NCBI RefSeq assembly: GCF_000237925.1
Contig: NC_031496.1
Coordinates: forward strand, 31,042,539-31,106,538
Length of the DNA stretch: 64,000 nt
Direction of reading: 5' to 3'
From: Schistosoma mansoni
Taxonomy: Eukaryota; Platyhelminthes; Trematoda; Strigeidida; Schistosomatidae
A program made the translations under genes and the position numbers. Within the stretch, counting starts at the first letter, position 1. The number at the start of each line of letters is the position of its first letter. The notes under the pieces are model-generated. The model was not told the DNA's origin. It saw only the letters and a program-made list of their open reading frames with translations, and ran no database searches. Shown one piece after another: positions 24,629 to 36,407 of the stretch.

Positions 24629-25131
24629 TCGTTCCTCAAGGTCCTACCATGCCAGACAGGTCGGTTGAAGAGCGGTAAGACTAAAAGCGGCAAACCCAAG
24701 GTCCGAAGGCGAAGTCCTAATGCTGACTGTACAGAGATGTGACGGCGATAAGGTGTTTCCTTCAGACAACCAGCATAACAGCGATGCTGCCTTCCCACAA
24801 GGAGGAGTGGGGTTAGAAAAGGTCGACCCCAAAAATGCACACCTCGCCTTATCCCACGGATATCCGTCTCCGGCGATAAGGTCCCAACAAGTACGGAGCT
24901 AACTCAAAAATTACTCACAAAAAGGTCGTGTGTGACCGACCTCAAACAGTTGTCCCTTGGGCACTGCGGTCACGCTCTCAGGTCACTAAGACCACTTCTA
25001 ATCCAATTTCCTTTTCAGGTACCTCTAGAAGAACCCTTCCACGGTGTAGGCAACTGGGAAGTGATAACTGCCCTCATACCTCTAACAGCACTCAAGATCA
25101 CTGTATTCATAATCAATCTCCTTCAATTCCC
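24541..25131 (+). mobile_element. Type-1 LINE 5' UTR fragment in the palindrome spacer
   Basis: Near-identical in layout to 48352-48905 (shared GACGTGGTGGTCGGGCTTGC start). It ends with a 71-bp stretch (25061-25131) that recurs at 26430-26500 at the start of the endonuclease piece, so a LINE copy appears split around the gypsy segment 25132-26429. No protein-coding function is expected here. Confidence 0.75.
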
Positions 25132-26429
25132 GACCCAAATGAGATACAGCACTTTTGGTAGAGAATTATTGGCTATTTACTTAGCAGTAGAACATTTTAA
25201 ACATTTACTGCAAGGTAGAGATTTCGTGATATTCACTGATCACAAACCCTTGACTTACGCCTTCAATGCTAAAAGTGATCGTTGTTCTTCTAGAAAAATT
25301 CGACAACTAGATTACACTTCTCAATTTTCGACCAACATACAATCCATAAAACGTGAGTCCAGTATTGTGACACGTTTCAACCTTGATGCTATTTTCTCCA
25401 CCAAAGGAATTGATTTACTAGACATCGCACGTTTACAGGTTGATGATTCTGACCTGGCTGCTTGTAAACAAAATTGGAGTCTAGTTTTAAGAAGTGTCCC
25501 GATACCACATTCTGACTCTACTATAATTAGTGATACTTCGACTGGAATACACAGACCATTTGTACCATTATTGTACAGGAAAAATATTTTTGATTGAGTG
25601 AATTCCCACCTCTCATATTATTGAGCATACGCTCTACAATCAAGGAAGACCTTCAATGTACACCTGTGCAGCTCGTTTATGGAACTAATTTAACCTTATC
25701 TGGTCAACTAGTAACGCATAAGGGCACATCTGTATGTACAGACCCCTCTTCTTTTTGCGAAAGACTAATGAGCCACAGTAATAGCATTAGGCCTGTTGCA
25801 CCTCTACCAGTTTTTTTTTAAAGAGCAAATTAGCGAGCATCTAGACACATGTGAATTTGTGTTTGTTCGTGTCGACTCAGTAAGACGTCCTTTACAACAT
25901 CCTTATGAAGGACCGTATGAAGTAGTAGAGAGACAAGCAAGATATTTCACAATCAAGAAGAATGGAAAAAAGGAAACAGTTCCAATCGACAGGATAAAAC
26001 CCGCTTTTATAGAGTCTAAAACACATGACAGTCGAAAGCCGTCTAAAGACAACACCGATTGCACAACACAACTTTCTGCGTTTCCAGCTAATTCTTCACC
26101 TACTTCTGCGAAATTGACACTTCATACAATGGGTGATTCTAATGTTACAGCTTCTACAAATTTAGTTCATAATTCCACCACTTTACCTATTTCAAAAACA
26201 ACTCGTACAGGAAGACAGGTACATATTCATAAACGTTATGTTGAATTCATTACTCAATCTTCCTTCTGTCATATTCTGTAGTACGAGTAAATATCTATAT
26301 CCTAAGAGTTGCTTATAACATTTTTTTTCATCATCATAAATGCACTACCTCGATTCTTAAAATATAAATGCTATCTCCGCAAAAGAAAATCACTGAATAT
26401 ATATGTCACAATATAGCCTTCTTTTTTAT
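25132..26429 (+). mobile_element. Ty3/Gypsy fossil pol segment (right arm)
   Basis: RNase H and integrase C-terminal regions in plus orientation, followed by the LTR-end-like stretch at about 26280-26400. Mirror of the left-arm segment; same fossil, same losses. Confidence 0.85.
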
Positions 26430-26944
26430 GTGATAACTGCCCTCATACCTCTAACAGCACTCAAGATCACTGTATTCATAATCAATCTCCTTCAATTCCC
26501 ATTATTCCTCCCACCTCGACTTTCAACACTAAACTTCCTCTTTCGGCTTCCTCCTCATGTGTCACCATGGCCAACGATTCTAGTGCGCAAAACACTGTCC
26601 CAGGTCTACTAAAACCTCGCTCCAAACTACACATTGGAGCCTTCAACGTACATACCCTATGTCAAATCGGCCAACAGGCCTCCTTGTCTAAGACCCTATA
26701 ATCTCATGCGATTGATGTATGCTGTGTCTCCGAAACACGCATCCAGGATCCTAGTGTGGTCATTCACTTGACCTCACATCACCAAAACGGAGAGCCGACG
26801 AGATACAGCCTTCGTGTACCTGGCGACCTGATGGGTAGTTTTCGCGGACTTGAATGTGTAGGGATAACACTAAGTGCGAGAACAGAACAAGCACTATGAA
26901 AGTGAGTCCCCGTTAACAGTCGCCTATGTGCTGTTCGGCTACTC
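26430..26944 (+). mobile_element. Type-1 LINE endonuclease fragment (right arm)
   Basis: Plus-strand APE-like endonuclease start, with KLHIGAFNVHTLCQIGQQ, CCVSETRIQDPSVV and GITLSARTEQAL. Interrupted by a stop near 26700 and truncated at about 26944 where fossil element 2 begins in opposite orientation. Confidence 0.8.
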
Positions 26945-29155
26945 TACGTACGTTTGATTCCATTTTGCATCATGTGCTTGAATCCGGCTTTACAACTATA
27001 AACTTGTGGTAATCGACGGGGCTGTGCTGAAGCTGGTTGGCTTTTTGTGATGATTCGATGCACTACGAAATGTTGGATAGTGTTTTCACTGCAATCTGGT
27101 TTCTTTATCTTTGGAATTTTCGATAAAATATTGGCGAATATATCGTTTACTGGGGTGTTGATTTTAATACTATGTATATGATAGTGCAACTGAATTCCCA
27201 GAACTTGTAGTTTTGTGCAAGAATCGATAAGTTTTCGTTTTTTGACATCGACTGATAAGTTGTAGGAGCTTAGGAAGTCTGCACCTAATATAGGATGACG
27301 GACAACAGCGATAATAAACGACGTCTTATTCGCAAGTCTAATTTTAGTTGTCCTCCAAATGTCTTTATTTCAGTTTTATTAGCCACTCTCAATGAGTATT
27401 TTCCACATTTAGCAATAGGTTTCTTGGCTGAGTAACTGAAATAACACTGATTTCGGCTCCGGTGTCTACTCAGAATTTGTAGCCGGAAGTTTTGTCTAGA
27501 ACATGGAAGAGGTGACTTGGAGCATGACCAGTAACATTTGTCGCTACTACTACCTGGTTGACACGTTTTGGAGAGGAAAATGACTTGAAAAATTTGAAGG
27601 ACGTAACACACTCCCTAGCTTTGTCGCCAAACTTTCTATGGTACCAACAGGTATAATCCTCATATTTGTTTGTTCTTGCGGTTCTCGGTTCTTACTCCCC
27701 CGAGAACTGTAGCGAGACCTTCGAGATGTGAGATTGGAAATTACTGATTGTATTGCATCTAGCTTGTTTTCAAGACTAGCAATAGTGCGTGTGTGGTGTG
27801 TACGAAGGTCGCTTAATTTAGCTATGTTCGGAGTTGGCGTGTCAATCAGAGTTTCTGATATCGTCTGCACGTAAGGTGTTGTGCCAGGCTTTACTTCTAA
27901 AATCTTGTCGGCCATGCCGGCTAGACTCTCTAAATCTAAAGGTTGGCTAGAAGCACAGAGAATTTGCCTGACTACAATCGGTAAATGTTGTAGCCAAATT
28001 TCTTTCAGAAAAGCATCACCAACCTTATAAGGTCCAGTCAACTGCCTCATCTGGCGTAATAGTTGAGAGGGTGACTTGTCACCTAACTCGCACTCATGCA
28101 GCAATTGTTGTAACTTATTTTCATCCAATAGTGAGGCACGTTGAACAATAGCCTGCTTCAACTGATCATAGGCATTTGATTCGTGGACATTACCTATGAG
28201 ATTTGATACCTCAGATGCTACTTCAGTCTGTAGAATTACAAGCACTAAAGAGTATTTTGATTCCTGTGAACGTATGTTACGACGATGAAACTGTACCTCC
28301 ACCTGTGCAAACCAAATACGTGGGTTTATTCTACCGCATGGAGGCACATTTATCATATTTAGAGGGTGTAACTCTGTTAAATCGTTATCCTAGCTAATGC
28401 CTTCAGATTCGGATGAATACATTACAAATATATAAAAAATAACCAATACCAAGAGGAAAAGTAACGCCGTAACGTTTGTAAGTGAGCTCAAAACTACAGT
28501 TCCGAAGAAAAATATGCGGACGCACCAGATTTGTGGTGGATCCCAGCAAAAGAGCTTACTCAAGATATAACAGTACTCCGAGTTACCAATAATACACCAA
28601 AAAGAATTAACTCAACAAGCCTAAGCGTGCGTCTATGCGGAACGCAAAAGGTAACAGATTATAGTTACAACATAAATAGTATATTGGACAACAAATGGTA
28701 ATAGTTGTTATGGAATGAATGTTACTTGTAAGCTGATCTCTGAGATAACAACCACAAATGAGTTCACTTGATTAATAAAGTTCCTCTGCCCGAGGTGGCA
28801 CCAACAGCGTAATGCAGAAGATTAAATCCTCTAGGCCAAAACTCCAAAGTAGTTCAGGAGGCCCAGAAGGATGTTATAATACTATTATAATCTTTAATCA
28901 AAGACCGTGTCCAATAAAGCAGAAGAATAGACAGCGGAGATAGCGTTGATATTTCAAGAACCGCGGTAGTGTATGTGTGTTAGATATAACCGAACAATTA
29001 TATACGTTTCTTTACCATTGATACAGAGAAACAATAGATATTGAATATAAATGTGGTTACATATAAAGTGTGATAAATAGGAAAAATATGTGATCTTTAT
29101 TTTGTCGTTACAAAATTGTGACTGAATATACATATCACAATACTGGACACAGACT
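26944..29155 (-). mobile_element. Ty3/Gypsy fossil element 2 (right arm): protease, gag, LTR/leader
   Basis: Mirror of 20040-22250 with the same gag and retropepsin-like regions on the minus strand. Because the fossil reading frames are identical in both arms although already broken, the arms separated (or were last homogenised) long after the element died. Confidence 0.8.
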
Positions 29156-29574
29156 GTCATAAGAGGGTGCTGTGAATTGCTTATAGGGGATGATAATTCT
29201 TCATACGTACCTTGCGAATTTCAAGTTAGTGAAACAGGACTGTCAATACTTGGTTTAAAAAATATTTGAAAAGGCTCAAGTTTAAGGTTTCTTTACTAGT
29301 TACTGAAGAAAATTCTGATGCTTTTCTTAAAGACTTGATATCTGCGTGTGTCAAGTGTAGTGGAGGTATGAAAATGCAGTCTATAAAACTTCAAGTATAG
29401 GGTGATCCAGTCTTTCTTGAAAGACGAATAATTCCTTCTGGTCTTCGAGAAGCAGTACGTAAGACATTGAATAATTTGTATGAGGATGGTATAATTGAAT
29501 CAATTTAGTCTTCAGCATGGGGTACTTCTATTGTTACGCCATTGAAGTTGTATGGCAAGACACCTAGAATTTGA

Positions 29575-29700
29575 TTCTGAGAAACAATAGATATTGAATA
29601 TAAATGTGGTTATATATAAAATGTGACAAATAGAAATAATATGTGATCTTTATTTTATTGTTACAAAATGTGACTGAGCATATATACCACAATAACATTA
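29575..29700. mobile_element. Partial LTR-like fossil
   Basis: Related to 28985-29130 in the same orientation (shared AACAATAGATATTGAATATA) but diverged and truncated. It lies just outside the palindrome's right edge. Confidence 0.6.
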
Positions 29701-30010
29701 ATCCCGTATATTAAGACTTTACTGGGTCTTTCCACAACTTTAGGATTTGTAGATTTCAAGTTCTTTAATGAAATAGCGGACTTTATACTTCCTGTGTCCA
29801 CAATAGTATCGTCAAATGAACCAAGGGATGTATATAATCGCCTTTGAATATGAACATTATCCTTTGAGGTGGTGAATAATGATAAGTGAATATTAGGTAC
29901 AGCCGAACTAATAGGATCCTAATTACAAGACTTGGTAATACTTGAAGCAAAGTGAAAATTAATTTTGTATACTGACTGAAGTACTTCTAGTTGTCTAGGT
30001 TGAAGTTAGT
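29700..30010 (-). mobile_element. Gypsy protease-like fossil fragment
   Basis: Minus-strand translation contains an aspartic-protease-like DTGSIKSAIS with flanking FDDTIV, as in the retropepsin of Gypsy elements. Its orientation matches fossil element 1 at 16633-20030. If it belongs to that element, the whole 20.0-29.7 kb block sits between its protease and RT. Confidence 0.5.
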
Positions 30011-30090
30011 CTCCAATGTCAAATTCCAAACTACTGAAAAATGGTACATTCAAAAGCTATTTCTCCCAAGTTTGGATACAGAATCATTTA

Positions 30091-30653
30091 TCACAAGGGG
30101 GTTTTTGTGGAGATTTTAGTAATTTTGTAGTTAAGATCATGAGTCAATTGAAGCTAGACCACCGTGGAAAACCTGGAAGCACTGGACGGCCGTTTCATCC
30201 TATTATGAGACTCCTCAGCAGTGCGCATCCACGACTCCGCACTCGCGAGATTTGAACCCAGGACTCACCAGTCCAAGTTTTCCACGGTGGTCCAGCTTCA
30301 ATTGACTCATGATCTTAATTATAAAATTACTAAAATCTCCACAAACACCCCCTTGTGATAATGATCATATGCTCACTAGTGACTGACTCTATGAGGTAAT
30401 TCCAGGAGTTCTAGCCAGAAGTCGTGGCCAGTGGAGCTAATTCATGTCAGGTAGAGACAGGTATCTACTCCGATACATTGGAAGTTGGTCGCGCAATTTC
30501 GTGGATTGGTTGAGGTTAGACATTAACACCGTTGGATGCAAGCTCTGTGGTCTGTCGGTTAGGAGCTCTGGCTCGAGACCGGTAGGTCCTGAGTTCGAAT
30601 CTCGCGAGTGCGGGGTCGTGGATGCGCACTGCTGAGGAGTCCCATAATAGGAC
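30091..30653. mobile_element. Hammerhead SINE family B, inverted pair with homogeneous arms
   Basis: Bounded by the 9-bp duplication AATCATTTA (30082-30090 and 30654-30662). An inverted repeat (30090-30177 and 30273-30361) encloses a minus-strand hammerhead and B-box region. It is followed by a plus-strand head and tRNA-like region that ends inside a second hammerhead (about 30626-30653, CTGAGGAG present, GAAA side absent). The two arms share variants not seen in other copies. Confidence 0.8.
30179..30224 (-). ncRNA. Hammerhead ribozyme, family B, near-intact
   Basis: Minus strand: GCACTG, CTGAGGA, stem II GTCT/GGAT (G-U and U-G wobbles), GAAA, stem III ACGGCCGT, GTC, CAGTGC. All invariant residues are kept. 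Confidence 0.75.
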
Positions 30654-31016
30654 AATCATTTAATTTATTTTATTTAAATCCTCATAATAAGCACAAGTTG
30701 CTTAACTTGAAAATATCAATCAGTCATGTTTGTGTTTGTTTACGTTGGCGAAACTATTGACATTGAATTAAGAATCGACACAAATCTAAATTAATTCGGA
30801 TAGAAAAATTCTCAAGTAAGAACATTTGAGATACATCAATAGAATTTGATTCATCTATGACTCGTTAAGTTGTTCCCATGGCAAAAAAAAGTTGTAAAAA
30901 TATAATAGAAAGCAACAGTAGTGGCTACACATGAAACACATTTTCACTTCTATCTTGTTCCACAACAGTGAATTCCTTAATCATTCAAAACATCTGTTTA
31001 CAACATATAATTAATA

Positions 31017-31514
31017 GATCAGAAGGGGTTTTTGTGGAGATTTAGTATTTTGATAGTTGAAATCATGAGTCAATTGAAGCTAGACAACCATGGAAAACCT
31101 ATTTTCAGACTCCTCAGCAGTCCGCACCCACGACCTCGCTTCGCAAGATTCCAACCCAGGACCTACCAGTCCCGAGCCAGAGTACTTGACCGATAGACCA
31201 CTGAGCCGGCATCCAACGGTGTTAATGTCTAACTTCAACTGATCCACGAAGTTGAGCAACCGTTCACCAATTGTCTTCAGTGAGTTGATATGTCACAACA
31301 GACGTGGTTTGAACTCCACTGGCCAATGCTTCTCACTAGAACTCCTAGATTTACCTCTCGAAGTCAGTCACTAGTGAGCATATGATTATTATTATTATTA
31401 TCAGAAGGGATTTAGTGGAGATTTCCATGGTGGTCTAGCTTCAATTGACTCACGCTTTCAACTATCAAAATACTAAATCTCCACAAAACCCCTTCTGATA
31501 ATAACTATTTAACT
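31017..31514. mobile_element. Family B SINE composite with a 34-bp target-site duplication
   Basis: A nearly complete minus-strand unit (31017-31400; hammerhead mostly deleted near 31110) is joined through a short TTA microsatellite to a small hairpin (31407-31500) of tail sequence. Identical 34-bp flanks lie at 30983-31016 and 31515-31548, much longer than the 9-12 bp seen for its relatives. Confidence 0.75.
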
Positions 31515-31732
31515 ATTCAAAACATCTGTTTACAACATATAATTAATACTAATGAATAAATGGATTTTAAATAACGTAAAACCCATCAAGATAAACAGAT
31601 TTTAATTGTATTTTGAAATCTAACTATTATCAACACTACATGAGAATAATATGTTTGAAAGTGAATGTAAATGTTGATTATGTAATCGAACACTTGAAAG
31701 TAACTTTTGAACACAATTGTTTTATTATCAGA

Positions 31733-31920
31733 AAGTGGGTTTGTGGAGATTAAAGTAATTAAATAGTTGAACTCATGAGTCAATTAAAGCTAGAACACTC
31801 TGTGAAGACAATGGTGGACGGTGGCGCAATATCAGAGATTGGTTGAAGTTATACATTAACACCGCTGGATGCCAGCTCAATGGTCTGAAGGCTAAACGTT
31901 TGCGAATTCGAGAAAAATAG
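31733..31920. mobile_element. Degenerate family B SINE
   Basis: Tail-like start (TTTGTGGAGATTAAAG) and head-like end (ATGCCAGCTCAATGGTCTGA) with the hammerhead region lost. Confidence 0.55.
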
Positions 31921-32395
31921 GATTTCATCGTCGATTGATAATCCTAAAAGATTTCAGTCTATCAATTTGATATACTGTGTCACAGAGATGTTTTGTAATG
32001 GCATTGCTAAAAGCTTGTAATCCTATCGACCTGAGACATTTTGATATACGTTCTTCAGATGGAACACAGATCCTTTTATCTATCTTACCAATGTAACTGC
32101 CTTAGGAGTTACTTGTTAATTTGTATACTCAGTTAGCGTTAATATAAAGGCGGTACCTATCCATTTTTCATTCAAGGATAACTAGATTAGCTGTAGGATA
32201 AGTTCTGATAGTGTGATTTTTAATCTGTTTACAGTTGCTGCAAAATCTTCACCTTTTAATTCAAGTTGAAAGAAAATAGGCTTCTTAGCTGCTGTGGTTT
32301 CTTTAAATATTTTATCTTTACCATATTTCTCATTAAATTTCTTTGCATATCCATCATTCTTTGCGCATTTTTTTAAAATTTATTAATTTTACTTA
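31921..32395. other. No feature recognised
   Basis: AT-rich, no coding or repeat assignment. Confidence 0.35.
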
Positions 32396-32399
32396 TAGT

Positions 32400-32530
32400 C
32401 TATTGTTAGTAACTCCGCCTGTAGCTCCTCTGGGGGCTACTACCGGTCCCAAGCCCGGATAAAGGATAAGGGTTGGGCATGGGGTTAGCGACCCCATCCC
32501 GTAGAAAATCAACTCGCTAAAAAACACTAT
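32400..32530 (+). mobile_element. Type-2 LINE 5' UTR fragment
   Basis: CTGTAGCTCCTCTGGGGGCT and GGGTTGGGCATGGGGTTAGC match the leader at 42535-42640, which is directly followed by a type-2 endonuclease. Only the leader is present here. Confidence 0.65.
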
Positions 32531-32922
32531 TATTAGTAAGTATACTTTTCGTTCTATGAAAATATTATAGGCTGTAAACAGTCGATAAGAGCCTTATGAA
32601 ATAAAATGAGTTCATGTTATTCTACTCATTCCTTTGTTCTTGATCTCTTCAAGATCATAAAGAGAATTAAATGTATGTAATTTAATAATGTACATTAGCA
32701 CATAATCACTTTAGTAGACAAAATGTATTATGTTAACCAAAAGCTTGGGAAATTTAATTGACAAAATGATTCGATATTGATTGAAAATTTAAAAGAAGTA
32801 ATGTGACTTACTAAACAAGCACCGGTTTTTGTACTCAAGTATGAACTGCACATAAAATATTGGTTATGCTGTTCCGAACCAATTGGGGTTCTGCAATAAT
32901 CAATCATACGATATTGCTGGAG

Positions 32923-33330
32923 TTATTTATTCATTTATTTAAACACATACATATTGGTACAGGGGGACACCAAATATATATGCACCGCACAAATCGCATT
33001 TGATTTGTGTGAGGGCTGAGATACGACCCAGGTGCTCAAATTGAAGCAGGTGGTTTTCTTAAGGGACCACACCCGGAGCCTTTGACCTAAAGGTCTCATC
33101 CACAAGACAGTGGAGCATCGTAAAGAGATGCAGTCCCATGGTAGCCGGTGACCAACGATTGATTCATACACCATTTGTGCCCTCAGGATACTAGAGCCCA
33201 TGCGCATCATTGATTTTGAATCAGGGTTATCCAACTCCCCTAGGTGAACTTTCCGTGTCCACCGACCCGTTTATAGCTCCGGACATTCGCTTCTCATCCT
33301 CTCAATTTCGTAAACAACACCCCGGCCAGT
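32923..33330 (-). mobile_element. Family C repeat
   Basis: Reverse-oriented copy with its (TTTA)n tail at 32923 (ATTTATTCATTTATTT). Same internal sequence as 2907-3423, about 400 bp, 5'-truncated. Confidence 0.8.
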
Positions 33331-34850
33331 GATAGTGAGTAAGAGTCTGATATTGAGCCACAAAAAAACATTATAACAAGTATTCATAGCGCATGAATTA
33401 TACTCTATGATGCCACAAAATAACTTTTAATAGTCAATTCAAAAGTATTTCAAGAACTCTAAAATTGTTTAAAGATGACAACTGATATCACTTTTCAAAT
33501 TTCCTACCAAAAACACAATATCCCTATCTTTATGATAATTCATATGTTAGTAGAGTACAATTTGACTGACAAATAGATTATTACTAGATATAATAAGTAC
33601 TATATATGTATGAATAATGAAAATTCATAATTGCTTATTCACTAATTGTATCAATATGGTTCATTATGGTTAACTGGTGAAGTTTATTTATGGTAAATAT
33701 TTATTATGATAATTAGAATACTTCCTTTTTCATTCAACTCAAGTATACAACTACAAACAATGAGATGATCAGATTATAGTCTGTCATATAAGATATTGTA
33801 CCGTTATTTTAATCAAAACTTAACATTCAATAACCATTGAAAATCATCAATTCATTTTGTTTTGTCTATGTTACTATAGTAATATATATATGTTCACTAT
33901 TGAAGTATTCATAAACAAACTAGCCTAGATGACATTAAGACAATTAGTCGGATGAAAATACTAGAAAGTAAAACATTGTAATTTTATAAAATCCCGATAA
34001 CAATAGTGAATGGTAACTTTGGGATCCATTTATGGACCAATACTATATGTATATTTTTATTGTATAATTATTGACTAACTAAACTATTCATATTCGTGTC
34101 CCTCTTATTATAAGCTTTATTTTGTCTCATAGACTATTACTATATAATTTACCGTTCTTGAGTTATCCCCAGTCTATTAATTACTGCCTCCCGCATTCAC
34201 AGCCACATTTGGATAAATCGTGTACATATGTTATTTTATATTTTATGGTATGATGTGGTCTGTTTGATTGGTATATAAACTCAGTATGTTTGAAATACAA
34301 TGATTCATACCGCAGAGGATGTTATTGGTGTTCTGAATTTAATTGGCTGGGCTAGGCAGATAGCAGGATCGACAAGTATTCTAGACTGCTCGTATGGGTT
34401 TCGTGTGTCCGATCGATAATTCACTGCTCTCTAATTGGTGACATCGTCACGTCATATATTAAGTGGGCACGCATACAGGTTACAAGCTATAACTAATTTG
34501 TTATTTTTTTTTTCTTCCCACAAAAAGTTGTTTGAATGGACTCATAAATTTACTGTAATGTATATAAATAAGTAAATTACTGAAATACGGAATGTTAAAG
34601 TTAATTGTAAAGTAAAAGTTCGAAACTTTCAAACTAAACATATCTTGTTTCCTATAGTAATATAAATGAAGAATATCTATATACAACTAAATCTTTCTTA
34701 ACTGAATTAAGACAAGTTTATTCATATGAATGTCTGATTGTTGATAACGTACTTTAGTCTTAAAAAATCATTCCCATCAAATTCACTTAGTATTGTTCGT
34801 TTGAATCTTCCCATTGATGTTTAGGACTGCAACTGGCCACTTTCACAAGC
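33331..34850. other. AT-rich, gene-free; possible LTR-like segment about 33890-34500
   Basis: 33890-34500 has moderate complexity with a TATA-like stretch (GGTATATAAACTCAG, about 34271), reminiscent of an LTR or promoter. I find no terminal duplications and leave it unassigned. Confidence 0.3.
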
Positions 34851-35015
34851 AAGTGGTTGTCCAGTAGCTGAGTGGATAACGTGATGGCGTTTGAAGCGAA
34901 AGGTACTGGGTTCGAGTCCTAGAGTGAACATCAACTCTGAGATGAAGGTACATCCAACTGACGGTCCCAAATAGAACGAAACGCGCGTCCCGGATTCCAC
35001 TGCTAGCCACTATCC
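34850..35015 (+). mobile_element. Hammerhead SINE family A (Smα-like)
   Basis: A tRNA-like head (A-box-like GTGGATAACGTGATGGCG, B-box GGGTTCGAGTCC) is followed by the hammerhead region at 34947-35003. The core reads CTGACG then GTCC: one base of the invariant GA is missing, so cleavage is not expected. The pattern matches the S. mansoni Smα repeats, which are known to carry active hammerheads. Confidence 0.85.
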
Positions 35016-35539
35016 ATCATACCCATCAAATGTTTTACGACTTTTAAGGTTCATAATTGATTTTTTTGTCTTTGGGAGATGAATTGGTGAAACTGTTATT
35101 TATGAATAAGGTTTCTAGTATAAATTGAAATTTTTTAGTGATCTGCTTAATGTAGGAGAACATTACATAACTGGTTTGTTACTGAGTGCGACTCATCAGG
35201 AGTGTTCAATCATGATATGAGGAAAGATCGAACACATACATTATATAATGCTCTTGGTCAAGTTCAGCTTTTGCTTTATTTATCTTTCGTCCAAGAAATA
35301 GTGTTCATGAAGTATCAAATCCCTTAAAATAGTAGCAACGGGGTAACGTTTGCGATATAGAAAAATGTCGCATTGGCTGCTACTCAGTGCTTGATTAATA
35401 TGACATTTTTAATTAGATTGTATAATATTTCATAATACAGACTGGTGAAATCATGTAAAAAGTGTAATTAAATAACATCGGATTTGATAAATATCAACAC
35501 TTTCAGAACAACTTAAGTAGTTACGGTAACCATTATTGG

Positions 35540-36190
35540 CATAGAGGAGTTTGTGGAGATGGTAGAATTTCATAATTCAAATCACAAACTGATAATGGTA
35601 AAATCACCACTGAAGAACTAGAAGAATTGGACATTCGTTTCGTCCTATGACTGAACTCCTTAGCAGTGAGCATCATCTCCCGGATGAGGGTTTGTTGATG
35701 TACACTATTATTGAGCCCCACGATAGAACGAAACAGTGCACATCACAATCGATAAGAGTGAACTAACCAATAATATTTGCGTTAAATACCCGCTACTTAG
35801 AACTCAGTCCCTGACTGGTCATGACTCTAATCCTTTTCATTTAACTACAAATCACGAAATTGGACTACTTATATCAATAACCGTTGTTATTGATTAGGTT
35901 TGTTGTGTCCCTGCTACTATCCGGTGTTCGTGTATTTATTGTTCTCTCTGTAATTGATTAGTATTTTGCGTTTTCTTTTACTAATTATATTAACTTATAT
36001 TTTAGAAACAGATTATAATTGTTGACTATGTACATAGTTACCTGTTTTAACTATATTCGTCTGTATATAACAGTATAGGGACTTATTCAATAAATTCATC
36101 TGTAAGTAATTACTTTCTACAAATAGCCATCCAGTGCTTTCAGGTTTTCAGTTGTGACCTAACTATGATCAGTTTGTTAGTTGAACTGTG
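35540..36190. mobile_element. Degenerate family B pair split by a roughly 385-bp insert
   Basis: A minus-strand hammerhead relic (about 35625-35690, CTAAGGA core) and a plus-strand relic (GATAGAACGAAAC at 35722-35734) are followed, after 35735-36120, by the rest of the tail (CATCCAGTGCTTTCAGG). The insert, rich in AT with TATATAAC near 36064, may be an LTR-like fossil. Its ends are not defined. Confidence 0.5.
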
Positions 36191-36407
36191 AAACGTCCAG
36201 AATTCATAAATGAAATGAACTTATAATCACTTTGATCTGCTGACATTGTAGTTAGAAGACTTATGAATTTAAGATCATCCTTTTTATCAGTTTAAGTTGT
36301 GTTTTTTTTAATGTCAAATCAGTTTACAAAGAAATGAAACATCAAGTAGCTTATTTTATTTATTGTGAGTGATTGCATAATACTATAACTAATTTTTCTA
36401 TATACGT

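Larger units (their letters stand above)
25129..29574 (-). repeat. Right arm of the long inverted repeat
   Basis: Reverse complement of 19621-24065, practically identical at the nucleotide level wherever I compared it, apart from the patch at 28784-28834 and isolated single-base differences near the inner and outer edges. The unique spacer between the arms is about 1.06 kb. Confidence 0.92.

Noticed and set aside
24644-24902. Overlapping short frames in the LINE leader (also 48445-48746)
   Set aside because: Frames exist on both strands and are not maintained between the two leader copies, so this is untranslated leader.
19621-29574. Palindrome as a DNA transposon or Polinton with terminal inverted repeats
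   Set aside because: The arms are composites of retroelement fossils cut at arbitrary places. No transposase, capsid-type or polymerase B gene, and no target-site duplication at the outer ends.
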